NCBI GenBank assembly: GCA_037783545.1
Contig: JBBELK010000481.1
Location: 1,736,001-1,800,000, forward strand
DNA: 64,000 nucleotides
Direction: 5' to 3'
DNA from: Henricia sp. BOLD:AAB3569
Taxonomy: Eukaryota; Echinodermata; Asteroidea; Spinulosida; Echinasteridae
The translations under genes were made by a program, and so were the position numbers. The notes under the pieces were generated by a model. That model did no database searches and was not told the origin of the DNA. It was given only the letters and a program-made list of their open reading frames with translations. How positions within the stretch are numbered: position 1 is the stretch's first letter; each line of letters starts with the position of its first letter. Shown piece after piece: positions 11,324-23,300 of the stretch.

Positions 11324-14300
11324 GTGAGTCATTATTAAATAGAGTAGACTTTAAAGGCCCATTAATATCATTTGCAAGATAAAACGTCTTTTATGGATTC
11401 CTGGAATAAGGCCATCTAAAGAAGAATGTTGGTAAACTAGCCTGCAGAAATTTCAGCTACATAGAGCGTGTTCCTACTAAGCACTCCACATTAGGGGTCA
11501 TCCATAAAGTACGTACGCATGAAATGCCGACTTTTTAGACTCCCCCTCCCCCCCTGTACGCATGGCGTACGCAGTGGCTCCAACCCCCCCTCCCCCCTGT
11601 ACGCATACGCATTCCATATATACCTCAGCATTGGTAAGCATTGGTAAAAATGGTTCAGTACTACATACGTGTAGTACGATTCGCATGTCTGAAATAAATG
11701 ACAATGTATAGATTTCTTTTGCATTTTTTTTGTTTACTTAAAATGACACATCAAGCATCATTAAACTGGAGATTTAATGGGAAAACCTAATTTGAGGAGT
11801 GAAAAAAATGTGAGATGTGTGAGAAAAATGTGTGGCCTGTCTAATATGTTTCGTACGTAAGGTCTGATGCCATTGTCAACTTCTCTATCCTTTTTCCGAT
11901 TTACTAAAAAGACATTTTCGGTTTGCGTACATACCATTGGCTTGGACTCAACCCCTCCCCCCTGTACGCATGGTGTTCGCAATGTCAACAACCCACCCCC
12001 TCCCCCCTCCCCCCTCCGTGCGTACGTACTTTATGGACGGCCCCTTGCTCCATATTTGTTAACCGCTATTTCAACTAACCCGTGAACCGGTTCTTTGTTG
12101 TCCGGCGTGTTTCTACTGAGGCATAAAATGCCGGGTGCTCAAGGCAATAAACCACACATGCGGAAGCACGGAAAGCTACATGTACTCGGGTCACACGCAT
12201 TGCATTCTGTGTTGCATGTACTTCCATTGCACCCGGCAAATGTTGTTAATCGGTGTTTCTACTACGAAAGACAATTGGTAGTATGATATACATGTACTGC
12301 ATGGTCCACCTCGAGCTGTGGTCAATGGTTCACTGTTGTGTCCCCGGCATTACACGGAAAATTCATTACTCTTGCATCAGTGCTTCAGAAAACCTTCAAA
12401 ATACATTTTTAGTAGGTCGCGTTAAAGTGCTGCGTGTAGCTCGCCTGATACCATTATTTTGACTGCGGTAGAAAAAGCATTTTAAAAAGTATCGGCAAAA
12501 AGCATTTAATGCTGATGCCTGTAGTGGAAACAAGCTCCTAACTTCTTGTCATAAAGTGGTTGGTCCTTGAGGAAAACTTGATCCCTTGTTTTGGCAAAAG
12601 ACCACACCCGCCCCCCCCTCCCCCCCCCCCCCCCCCCCCCCCTTCTCCCCCTTACTATTGGACTATCCGCCCTGCAGCCGATTTCGCGAATCCTTATGCA
12701 CTGCGTAAGCCCGCTTTCGCAACTTTTTATAGCGTAAGCTGCGCAATATTCCTGTGATAATTACACGCAAGCCTATGGGACTTATGCCATTTCCAAAAGT
12801 TGCGCAAGCTACCAAATTTTTTGTTAAATCGCCTACTAAGCTTCAGGGGCTGAACCTACCAAGCCCGACACACCCATGACACGCTTGCGACACAAATACG
12901 ACACAGATGGTCCAGGATTGACAGTCTGTGTCGGCACGTATCACGGACCGTCTGTGTCGTGTGTCGCAAGCGTGTCGTGGGCGACAAAAAAAATGTGACA
13001 AGAGTAAGACGCAACTGATGTCATAACGAAATTTTTGTCATCTGCCATCTAAATGGCTGTATAGAGGTGATATATAAAGACGCTCATAACTGCCTTTGTC
13101 GGTGGCGTGGGTGTGTCGCAATTCGTGTCGTAATTCGTGTCGTATTTCGTGTCGTATATGCAGACTAATGTCTCGATTTGTGTTGTGGACACCCACGATA
13201 CATTCCGACACGCGGGTTCATTGTACAATTTCTTAAACGGGTTCAAATCAAAAGTGTCGGAAACCCCAGGACACACACATGACACAAGGTGTGTCATGGT
13301 GTGCGGCGTAATCTTGAACCCACTGCCCCGACACACCCCTGTTTCCCGACACAACTGGGGTCATTTGTGTCAGATGGCATGTCGGAAAGCGTGTCCAGCT
13401 AGGGTTCAGCCCCTTAAGTTCAAACATTCTTGTCACAAATGTCATTCACACCGACAGCAAACCATTTAAGCCACACATAGTCAACATTTTCAGTGCAAAG
13501 TCCACATTTTGAACAATAATGAAGGTTAGGCTCTCCAATTGTTGATCGATTTGTGAGCATTATAATAATCTATCTGTTGAGTGACACATTGCAATGTTGT
13601 GCTGTGACTTCACCATGTTAAGGAATAAACACCAACGGAGTTTAGTTTCTAAAGTGGTGCATTTTGAGGTAGGTTTTTCCATAGTTTTTGAACAGCAACC
13701 AGTTTATTTTTTGGATAATTAAACGTAAAATGTCATTCCATTAAAAAACAAAACTTGTTGAATACATACAATTATTTGAACGAATTAATAATAAATGTTA
13801 CCATTAAAGGCAGTATACATCATTGGTAATCTCGAAAATCAGAAATGTTCACAGATTTACGCCTAACTTACATAATATAAACATGATGACCGCAGAAAAC
13901 TTCCCCAGAAATGGTTTTGTGTGAAGTGCTAGTCTTTGAGAAATGAGTAAAACAATTAGTTTTCATCTCTTTAGATCCAGTTACCATGGCAACTGATGTC
14001 ACACTTTAGTAGCCTGTATCTACTACATTGTATGCATTGAGTACATTACATATATATTCCAAAGTATATTTCAGTTCTGTATCACCCTGTTTACACTTGA
14101 TCCCCAGCTCGGGGTCGAACACCGAGCTCAGGATCAGCCCCGGATCACAACTGAGTGTAAACGCTCTCGGAACCAAATTGGCCCCGGATCAGACCCCGAG
14201 ATTTTGGTCTAGCGTTGGCGGAGGGTTCGATCCCGAGCTCGGGATCAGTTTGCGGTTAGATAAGCAATTAATCTTTACCGCAACCTGCCACATCCGCTCT

Positions 14301-17300
14301 ACAGCCGTAGCGGGGGAAAGCCCGCAAAATTCAAGTGGCCTTGTACACTGTACATGCACAACCCATGCACACATTGATCAGTACATGCACACATAGAGCA
14401 TGACCTTTAACTGCAACTTCTGGCACCGCGCTCGAGATCAACTACAGAATGTAAACGCGGCACTCAGGATCATTGCGGTTAACACCGACGCATTCTTATC
14501 AGGGGAACAATCTTGATCCCGAGCTCGGGACCAGTGTAAACACGGTGTAAGGGCGCATAATAACAGCGCTCAATAACGTACAGTGCTTTATTACCAAAGT
14601 ATTGAAAGCACTGTTGCCATTATTATCGTTGCCATCAGGGAATCACCAGAACCAATTGCTTCAACTAGGTGGCTACTTGGTCAAGGCATACAACCTTATC
14701 AGCACTTACATGTAGATTGTGGCATTCTCCCTACAGGGTACTCCTTGTGCTGTTGCCATTATTACCGCTGCCATCGGGGAATAACCAGAACCATTTCACT
14801 TCAACTAGGTGGCTACCTGGCCAAGGCGCACAACCCTATCAGCACTTAGATTGTGGCATTCCCCTACAGGGTACTCCTTGTGCTGTTGCCATTATTACCG
14901 CTGCCATCAGGAAATAACCAGAACCATTTCACTTCAACTAGGTGGCTACCTGGCCAAGGCGAACAACCCTATCAGCACTTACATAATGTAGATTAAGACA
15001 TTCCCCTGTAACGGCTCCTCAATTATCACTAATTGGGTCGACGAGGCAATTGAGATTAGGTGTCTTGCCCAGGGACACAGACTCGTTGGTCATAGTGGGA
15101 CTTGAACCCACAACCTCCCGATTGTGATTCCAGCTGCATACCCACTAAACCACATTTTTTTGCTTTTCAGGATTCGTTGTCATTTTCTAATGGTTTTTAT
15201 GACGACGATGGTACAATGTCGGAGATTGACACGCAAGCTACGGGGTTTCAGCGAGGTGGGAAGGTTAGAGCAAGTCTACCGATCACCAGATCACCCGTTA
15301 ACAAGTCCAAAGAAAAGCCACTGGGTATGTACATGTAGAGCCGTGTTCGCACTGGACTTCTTAGGAGGTTTTACTGAGACGATGGTAATATGAAAAATTT
15401 ATTAAATTTTGCTGATGTACACATTTTGACTTTTCCGACACTGGAACATTTTACTGAGATCCACGGAGAGGCAAGCGCGGTGTCACTTCACACTATGACC
15501 TTGCGGCCCAGATGTACGCTTCCAAGACCGCTTTTACCGTCTTTCTGTGTCCGCACTGGACTTATCGTCTCGGAAAAAGTTCCCTGGTAACTTTTCCTGG
15601 GCAGCAGTTGGCCAGGAAAAGTAATCGTTGGACTTGGAAAATATTACTGAGAGGAAAGCATCCTAGGCTGTCCGCATTGGGCTTAAAATGGGAAAAGTAC
15701 CCATCGTCTCGGTAAGCTTTCCAAAAAAGTATAGTGCGAACAGGCCTTGCGTTACATGTATCTTATTGTGCCAACACTTGAACCAGAATTTGAAAACCTT
15801 TCTCAAGTAGAATAAGTGGTTCCAACTTTCCAACATAATGATTCCGCCTGATATATATTTTTATAAGAAAGCAATGATTCAATGATTAAAGATATATTTC
15901 ATATACATGCATGTGCACACGCATTTTTTTCACAAAGGCCCCATCATGTGAATGAAACTAGGCCCCTGACTGCCGTGGTATTATGTCTCTGTTGTCCAGA
16001 ACCAGCCTGAATAGGACAGTGGTTTAAAGCCCTTTTCACACGACATTAAAAAAACTCGCAAGGTTTGAGACAGAGTTTACGAGCAGGGATTGTTTACTTT
16101 ATGATTACATGGTAGGGTGATTTGGCATACTTTCACATGACACAGCGAAACCATCACTGGCGTTCCTTGAGATGAGAATGCTTTGTCTGCTGGTTCACTG
16201 TCAGACCATTGATTTTGCGCATAAATGCTGCTGATACAAGTAGCCAATAACATACATTGTAACCGCGAGAAAGTGTACAGCGACAGCCAAGGAGACGAGA
16301 TTGTCAAGAAAAAACATAAGTCCTAGGGCTATGATAGAGTCGTCCACCATCCAATCAAAAATAGATGGCATGGTCAAAATCCAGGATCAGAACGGTGATC
16401 AAAGTCATGACCGGTGGACGTACTTGCTGAATACTATTACTTTAAAATTCACGGGATGTGGCGTGTGCATGCTGTGCTGTCGCAAGGGTTGTGTACGGTG
16501 TATAAATGTATCCACGCATGCGCATTGCGTTGAGTGTCGCAAAAGAACAAATCGTTTCACGTTTTGTCCTCAAGGATACCTGGCAGAATATTTTGTCGTA
16601 GGTCTGGACCTCAACCAAAATATCTCAAGGATTGAGAAAATTTCTCAAGGAATGCTTGAGACTCTCAAGCATGGGTGTCCTTTCACACGATGGCACTTTT
16701 GTAAGATTTTCTCAAGCATGAGAAAATATCTCAAACATTGCAAGTTTTTTGGCCTCGTGTGAAAATAGTCCAGGAGCCCAGGGGGGTTTGGTTAGCTGGA
16801 AAGGTAACCAATTGCCTTGTACATCACAATGTTCCCAGGGCATCCCAGTGTATGAAACCCGACGACTGGCAAGCCTGCTGTGGTGGGTGTGGCCACGGGG
16901 GTAATTAAAAAGTTGCATAAAAGCTGAACTAGATCAGCTTTTATTGGTAACCACATCAAATTAAGTACAATATGTCAGGTATGATTCCAAGAACAACAAA
17001 TGGCCAATGCCAGTAATTGTCAGTGGTGGGGTACCCTTGCCAGTCATTAATATTTGACCCCTCATGGATGACCTAGGTCAGCTCATGAGGTAACCGATTA
17101 AAACCTACTGAAAATTGATCGGGAGGACTCTATATGTAAAGAATGGGCACTTCCAGTAAATTATATTGGTGGGGTACCCCTGCCAGTGCACCCCCCCCCC
17201 CCCCCCAACCACCCCCCCCCCCCCCCGCCCCCCCAAAAAAATGGCCCGCCCCCCAAAAAAAAATGGCCCGCCCCCTTATTGACTTGGATCAGCTCATGAG

Positions 17301-20300
17301 GTAACCGATTAAAACCTACTGGAAAATGATCGGGAGGACTCTATATGTAAAGAATGGGCACTTCCACTAAGTTATATTGGTGGGGTACCCCTGCCAGTGT
17401 ACGCACCTCCCCCAATGCCCCTCTATACTACACACTTCGGACACAAAAAGCAGCATGTACTGGCATCATGGATTATTTCACACACAACGCTCATAGCATG
17501 TATGACTATATATATGCATAATATATTACAGTATTGTGTGTTTTGTTTTGACAACATATTTACATCTTGTTTTAATCATAATGTATTGAAAGCTATACTG
17601 GAAAATTTCTACAAACTGTAATGTATCGAATAAAGCTACATTGATCAGAACATCAAAATACAATGGTACCGTATAATCTCCACAGAGATCAGTTGCTTTG
17701 CTAAAATAGAAAAGCAACTCAAAGTTAGTGCAATAAAAAATAACACCCTTTTCTCTCTGTACCAATTAAGATGGTTCCTATATCAGTGAAAAGGGAATAT
17801 ATTCACCTTTGTTTCATTTTAACATGTGATCTGGCAGTACATGTACAGTTAACAACAAAATTATTCATACCCTTAGGCCTACTAAAATTTCAGTTTTGTG
17901 TGGTTTTCTAAAGAAAGAAAGGTGGACACAGGCCCACTTGCAGAGAAACAACACCACAGCATGGTGCTCCCACCTCCAAACATCACGGTCAGCACAGTGT
18001 TCTTTGAGTTGAATGATTGACCTTTCTTGCGCCAAACGAAGGAAACATCCCTGTCGCCAAACAGCTCCATTTTCGTCCCGTCTGACCATAGAACTCATGA
18101 CCAGAAACTTTGATCCTTGTCTCGGTGCCCTCTGGCAAATGCGAGTCGAGCTTTTCGATGCCTGTGGGTGAGGAGAAGGATCTTTCTTGTCTGCGCTGAA
18201 ACCTTGGTGCCCAATATGCCCATCTCACCCAAGTTGTCCTGAAGTGTCTCGATTGTTATTCTGGGGTTGGAAAGGGCCTCGCGGCGCACTTTCCTAACCA
18301 GATGAGTAGACACCTTCGGCTTCCGTCCACGCTTGCCGATGTTTTTCACGGTATTGAACTTCTTGTACTTCTGGACAATGCACTGTACGGTGGGAATTAG
18401 TAGTCTGAAGAGCTCGAAAATGGCTTTATAGCCTTTCCCATCTTTGTGGGCATTCACAGAGTTCTTTAGTTTTCGCCATGTTCACAACAACTGAGGAAGA
18501 CTCCACGATTCCACTTTATACTCTAAAAGCAGAGTACTGACAATGACATTCCACAAATCACTTACAATAGGTGAAATTCTTAGCATATTCCTAGAGGATG
18601 TACGCATCGTTGCATACGCGCATGAGCATTGTGAATGCCCACAAAGATGGGAAAGGCTATAAAGCCATTTCCGAGCTCTGTACCAATTCCCACCGTAAAG
18701 TGCATCGTCCAGAAGTACAAGAAGTTCAATACCGTGAAAAACATCGGCAAGCGTGGACGGAAGCCGAAGGTGTCTACTCATCTGGTTAGGAAAGTGCGCC
18801 GCGAGGCCCTTTCCAACCCCAGAATAACAATCGAGACACTTCAGGACAACTTGGGTGAGATGGGCATATTGGGCACCAAGGTTTCAGCGCAGACAAGAAA
18901 GATCCTTCTCCTCACTCGCATTTGCCAGAGGGCACCGAGACAAGGATCAAAGTTTCTGGTCATGAGTTCTATGGTCAGACGGGACGAAAATGGGGCTGTT
19001 TGGCGACAGGGATGTTTCCTTCGTTTGGCGCAAGAAAGGTCAAGCAATACAAGCATTCAACTCAAAGAACACTGTGCTGACCGTGACGTTTGGAGGTGGG
19101 AGCACCATGCTGTGGTGTTGTTTCTCTGCAAGTGGGCCTGTGTCCACCTTTCTTTCTTTAGAAAACCACACAAAACTGAAATTTTAGTAGGCCTAAGGGT
19201 ATGAATAATTTTGTTGTTAACTGTACATGTACTGCCAGATCACATGTTAAAATGAAACAAAGGTGAATATATTCCCTTTTCACTGATATAGGAACCATCT
19301 TAATTGGTACAGAGAGAAAAGGGTGTTATTTTTTATTGCACTAACTTTGAGTTGCTTTTCTATTTTAGCAAAGCAACTGATCTCTGTGGAGATTATACGG
19401 TACCATTGTATTTTGATGTTCTGATCAATGTAGCTTTATTCGATACATTACAGTTTGTCGGAATTTTCCAGTATAGCTTTCAATACATTATGATTAAAAC
19501 AAGATGTAAATATGTTGTCAAAACAAAACACACAATACTGTAATATATTATGCATATATATAGTCATACATGCTATGAGCGTTGTGTGTGAAATAATCCA
19601 TGATGCCAGTACATGCTGCTTTTTGTGTCCGAAGTGTGTAATATAGAGGGGCATTGGGGGAGGTGCGTACACTGGCAGGGGTACCCCACCAATATAACTT
19701 AGTGGAAGTGCCCATTCTTTACATATAGAGTCTTCCCGGTCATTTTCCAGTAGCTTTCAATCGGTTACCTGAGCTAACTTACCTCATGAGCTGATCTAAG
19801 TCAATAAGGGGGCGGGGCATTTTTGGGGGGGGGGGCGGGGGGGGGGGGGGGGGGGGGGGCACTGGCAGGGGTACCCCACCAATATAATTTACTGGAAGTG
19901 CCCATTCTTTACATATAGAGTCCTCCCGATCAATTTCCAGTTTGTTTTAATCGGTTACCTCATGAGCTGACCTAGGTCAATAAGGGGGCGGGGCATTTTG
20001 GGGGGCCACTGGCAGGGGTACCCCACCAATGGAAATTACTGGAAAGGCCCATTATTTACATATGGAGTCCTCCGGGTCATTTTCCAGTAGGTTTTAATCA
20101 GTTACCTCATGAGCTGACCTAGGTCAATAAGGGGGCGGGGCATTTTGGGGGCCACTGGCAGGGGTACCCCACCAATGGAAATTACTGGAAAGGCCCATTA
20201 TTTACATATGGAGTCTTCCCGGTCATTTTCCAGTAGGTTTTAATCGGTTACCTCATGAGCTGACCTAGGTCAATAAGGGGGCGGGGCATTTTGGGGGGGC

Positions 20301-23300
20301 CACTGGCAGGGGTACCCCACCAACGGAAATTACTGGAAAGGCCCATTCTTTACATATGGAGTCTTCCCGATCATTTTCCAGTAAGTTTCAATCGGTTACC
20401 TAATGAGCTGATCTAGGTCATCCATGAGGGGTCAAATATTAATGACTGGCAAGGGTACCCCACCATCGACAATTACTGGCATTGGCCATTTGTTGTTCTT
20501 GGAGTCATACCTGACATATTGTACTTAATTTGATGTGGTTACCAATAAAAGCTGATCTAGTTCAGCTTTTATGCAACTTTTTAATTACCCCCGTGGCCAC
20601 ACCCACCACAGCAGGCTTGCCAGTCGTCGGGTTTCATACACTGGGATGCCCTGGGAACATTGTGATGTACAAGGCAATTGGTTACCTTTCCAGCTAACCC
20701 AACCCCCCTGGGCTCCTGCTCTAAAAGGGCTTCGCACAATCTCTTGAAAGCATGGACACAGTTTTTCATTATTTTCCCAGAACGTAGATGAGGTACTGAG
20801 CTGACTTATACACAGGTTGGTTTTTATCATACACATCCTCAATCACACACGGAGATAACGCCATTTGGCACAGTTTTCCAGTCTAACAATCTATCTTTAA
20901 TTCTAGGTCTCGTTTACCTGAACTACATGAGCGAAACAAAACGTGCACTGATGCCGAACGAGGTCACAGGCATGGACACGGTCAAGGCGCTTTTCGTCCG
21001 AGCGTTTCCACGGAAACTAGCTATGGAGATGCTGGATACGCCGCAGAGGAAAATCTACATTCAGGACCCGACCACGGACATCTTCTATGAGCTTGAAAAA
21101 TTAGAGTGAGTTTAGAGTTTGCTTTGTATAGACCGTATCGAATAGCCGCCATTTCGTGGGGCAGTTTCTTTGTTCCTTTAGGACATGCATGGTTGCACAT
21201 ATTGTGCTTCCATTGTTAAACGGTTTAAAGGCCCTGTAGATGATCTGTTTTTGAGCGATTCTGCGAATAAAACCATTATAAATCAAAAGAAAGACAACAA
21301 CAAAGAAATTTCAGCTTTGTCAAATGTACCACGTTTAAAAAAACCATGAAAATCCATATGCGTTTTCCTGGTCTTGGCGGGGTGTTTCAAATATTCGTTA
21401 TCAGTTGATCGGGTACTATGTGGCTTGCGTCATGCACTCTGTGGCGCATATCATATACTGTGTGTGCGCGCGATCCATAAAAATGCATCGCGTTGGAACA
21501 CGCACACGGAGTACACAGCGCCCATGCATTTTGGACCGCGTAGATGCGAACCAAAAATAAGTAAATCGTTTGCAAACGATCTAAATAATTTCATCTTTAC
21601 TAATTATTTTCTGCTAAAATTATATCATTTTGAGCGGAAACCTTTCATTGGGTAGTTGCTATTATAACTATTAATTCAATCTTTACTTTCAGAACTTTTC
21701 CCCTGTAAACTCGTCGATTACTTTTTGGGGTCATTGCAAAAATTCTGACTGAAAGATCAAGGAGACTGGAAAATGTACATGTAACGTTTTTTATCAGTTA
21801 GTATGATCACCTCTTGTGGCAAGGCTGACTGCAACAGTCTCTGTAAGAGCCACTGAGGCAGGGTGCGCCTCTCTGCCTGAAGTGCCTCCCTGAGCTTCTG
21901 GACTTCTAGGGCTGTTTGGGAGATATGCAGATCCAGTGGTCAGCTCATCCAATGCAGGTTCAATCAGGTTGATAACACAACAAAATTGGTTTTGTGAGAG
22001 CCCTTAACTGCAGGATTCTCCCAGAAACAGGAAATGTCACATTTTATTACTGTGGGAATCACTTTGTTCAAACAGGTCCTCTTGGACCTGGAGGAAATCA
22101 TTGAAGCAGAACAGTCTTGGAAGTGATTCCAGTGTGATTGGTCGATCAGTGCCTTGTTATCCACAAGTTCACTGTATTCAACAAACTTCTGTTCTGATCA
22201 AGAATAAATATTTTAATAAAATTGCGTTTCTTTTTGGGACTAAAAGTATTCCCTTTCAAGATAATGCCTTCTTGAGATAAAATTCTTGAGAGAATAAGTA
22301 TTTTTATTTTTTTATTATTATTATTATTTTTTTATATTTATTTACAGTGAAGTTAAGGACAGAGTTGTTCTCAAAATCTATGAACCGGGCCACGTCGAGG
22401 ACAACAGTGTTAACATCCGAAACTCCATGTCCACGCCAGTTGATCTAAACGTCTGCTCGGACACGGAACTGGCAGATATAGAACTGCCCAATTTCAGGGA
22501 GAAGAATTATAGGACAGTGGGCTCCAAACCAGTGGGAACCAGTTTGGACCAGTTTGATCCGCACATGAAGCGGCCAAATAGCACCACCCCAATGGAAATG
22601 GGCAATAGAAGAATGCATCCCCAACAGGTATGTATTGTTTAAAAACGGGTCCAACCCGGTCCAACCCTGGTCTGGAAACTGGTCATAACCAGTTCTGGAA
22701 ACTGGTCAAAACTAGTTCTGGAAACTGGTCAAAACTAGTTCTGAAAACTGGTCTAAACCAGTTCGGAAAACTGGTCCTATTCAGTTCGGAAAACTGGTCC
22801 TATTCAGTTCTGAAAACTAGTCCAAACCAGTTCGGAAAACTGGTCTGAACTGGTCCAGACCAGTTTGAATCACAAGCTGTTAGTTCAGAGTTCAATATAT
22901 TTATTTTTTTAATTTTAGTGTCAACTTTTGTTGTGAAAATGGAATTTAATGCAAATGGAATCGCAATTCTAAGTAGAATCGGATTTGATTTAATTTAAAA
23001 TATTTTAGGACTGCCTAAGCCTAGTCTTAAAAATAGGCATGTCTCAAAAATGTTTATTCTAAATCTGCTTTTAGGTCCGAGGGGGTCCACCAATGCCCCA
23101 ACGTTCCCCACCGACCAACGAATCCTTCCAACGCGGTACCCCCGAGCGTTCCACAGCACCCGTCCGCGGTCCACCCTCCCAAGGTGCACCCTTCCCGCGC
23201 GGCAGCCCGCAACGCCTCAGCAGCACAACGCTACCGCGACAGCAAGACGGTAGACGAACACCGACCAACATGCCCCCACGTAGCATGACGATGCCTAGGC

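Larger units (their letters stand above)
16771..20718. repeat. 3.95-kb palindrome (foldback) with Tc1 fragments at its heart
   Basis: CAGGAGCCCAGGGGGGTTTG at 16771 is matched by its complement ending at 20718, and homology continues inward along both arms. From outside in, each arm has a TGGCCACGGGGGTAATT segment, tandem GGGGTACC units, a CAACGCTCATAGCATG segment, the Tc1-type TIR and a broken transposase frame. The spacer around 18481-18620 is not palindromic. The right arm is longer because it has six tandem units against three on the left, plus a longer homopolymer tract. It lies entirely in intron 2. Confidence 0.88.

Noticed and set aside
13049-13469. Frames of 101 and 110 codons on both strands
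   Set aside because: Fall in the TGTCG-rich MITE; the open frames are a composition effect.
16301-16762. 153-codon frame with a Cys-rich patch
   Set aside because: Runs to the end of a repeat element and overlaps its inverted terminus; the cysteines vaguely recall transposase zinc ribbons but no spacing pattern is convincing.
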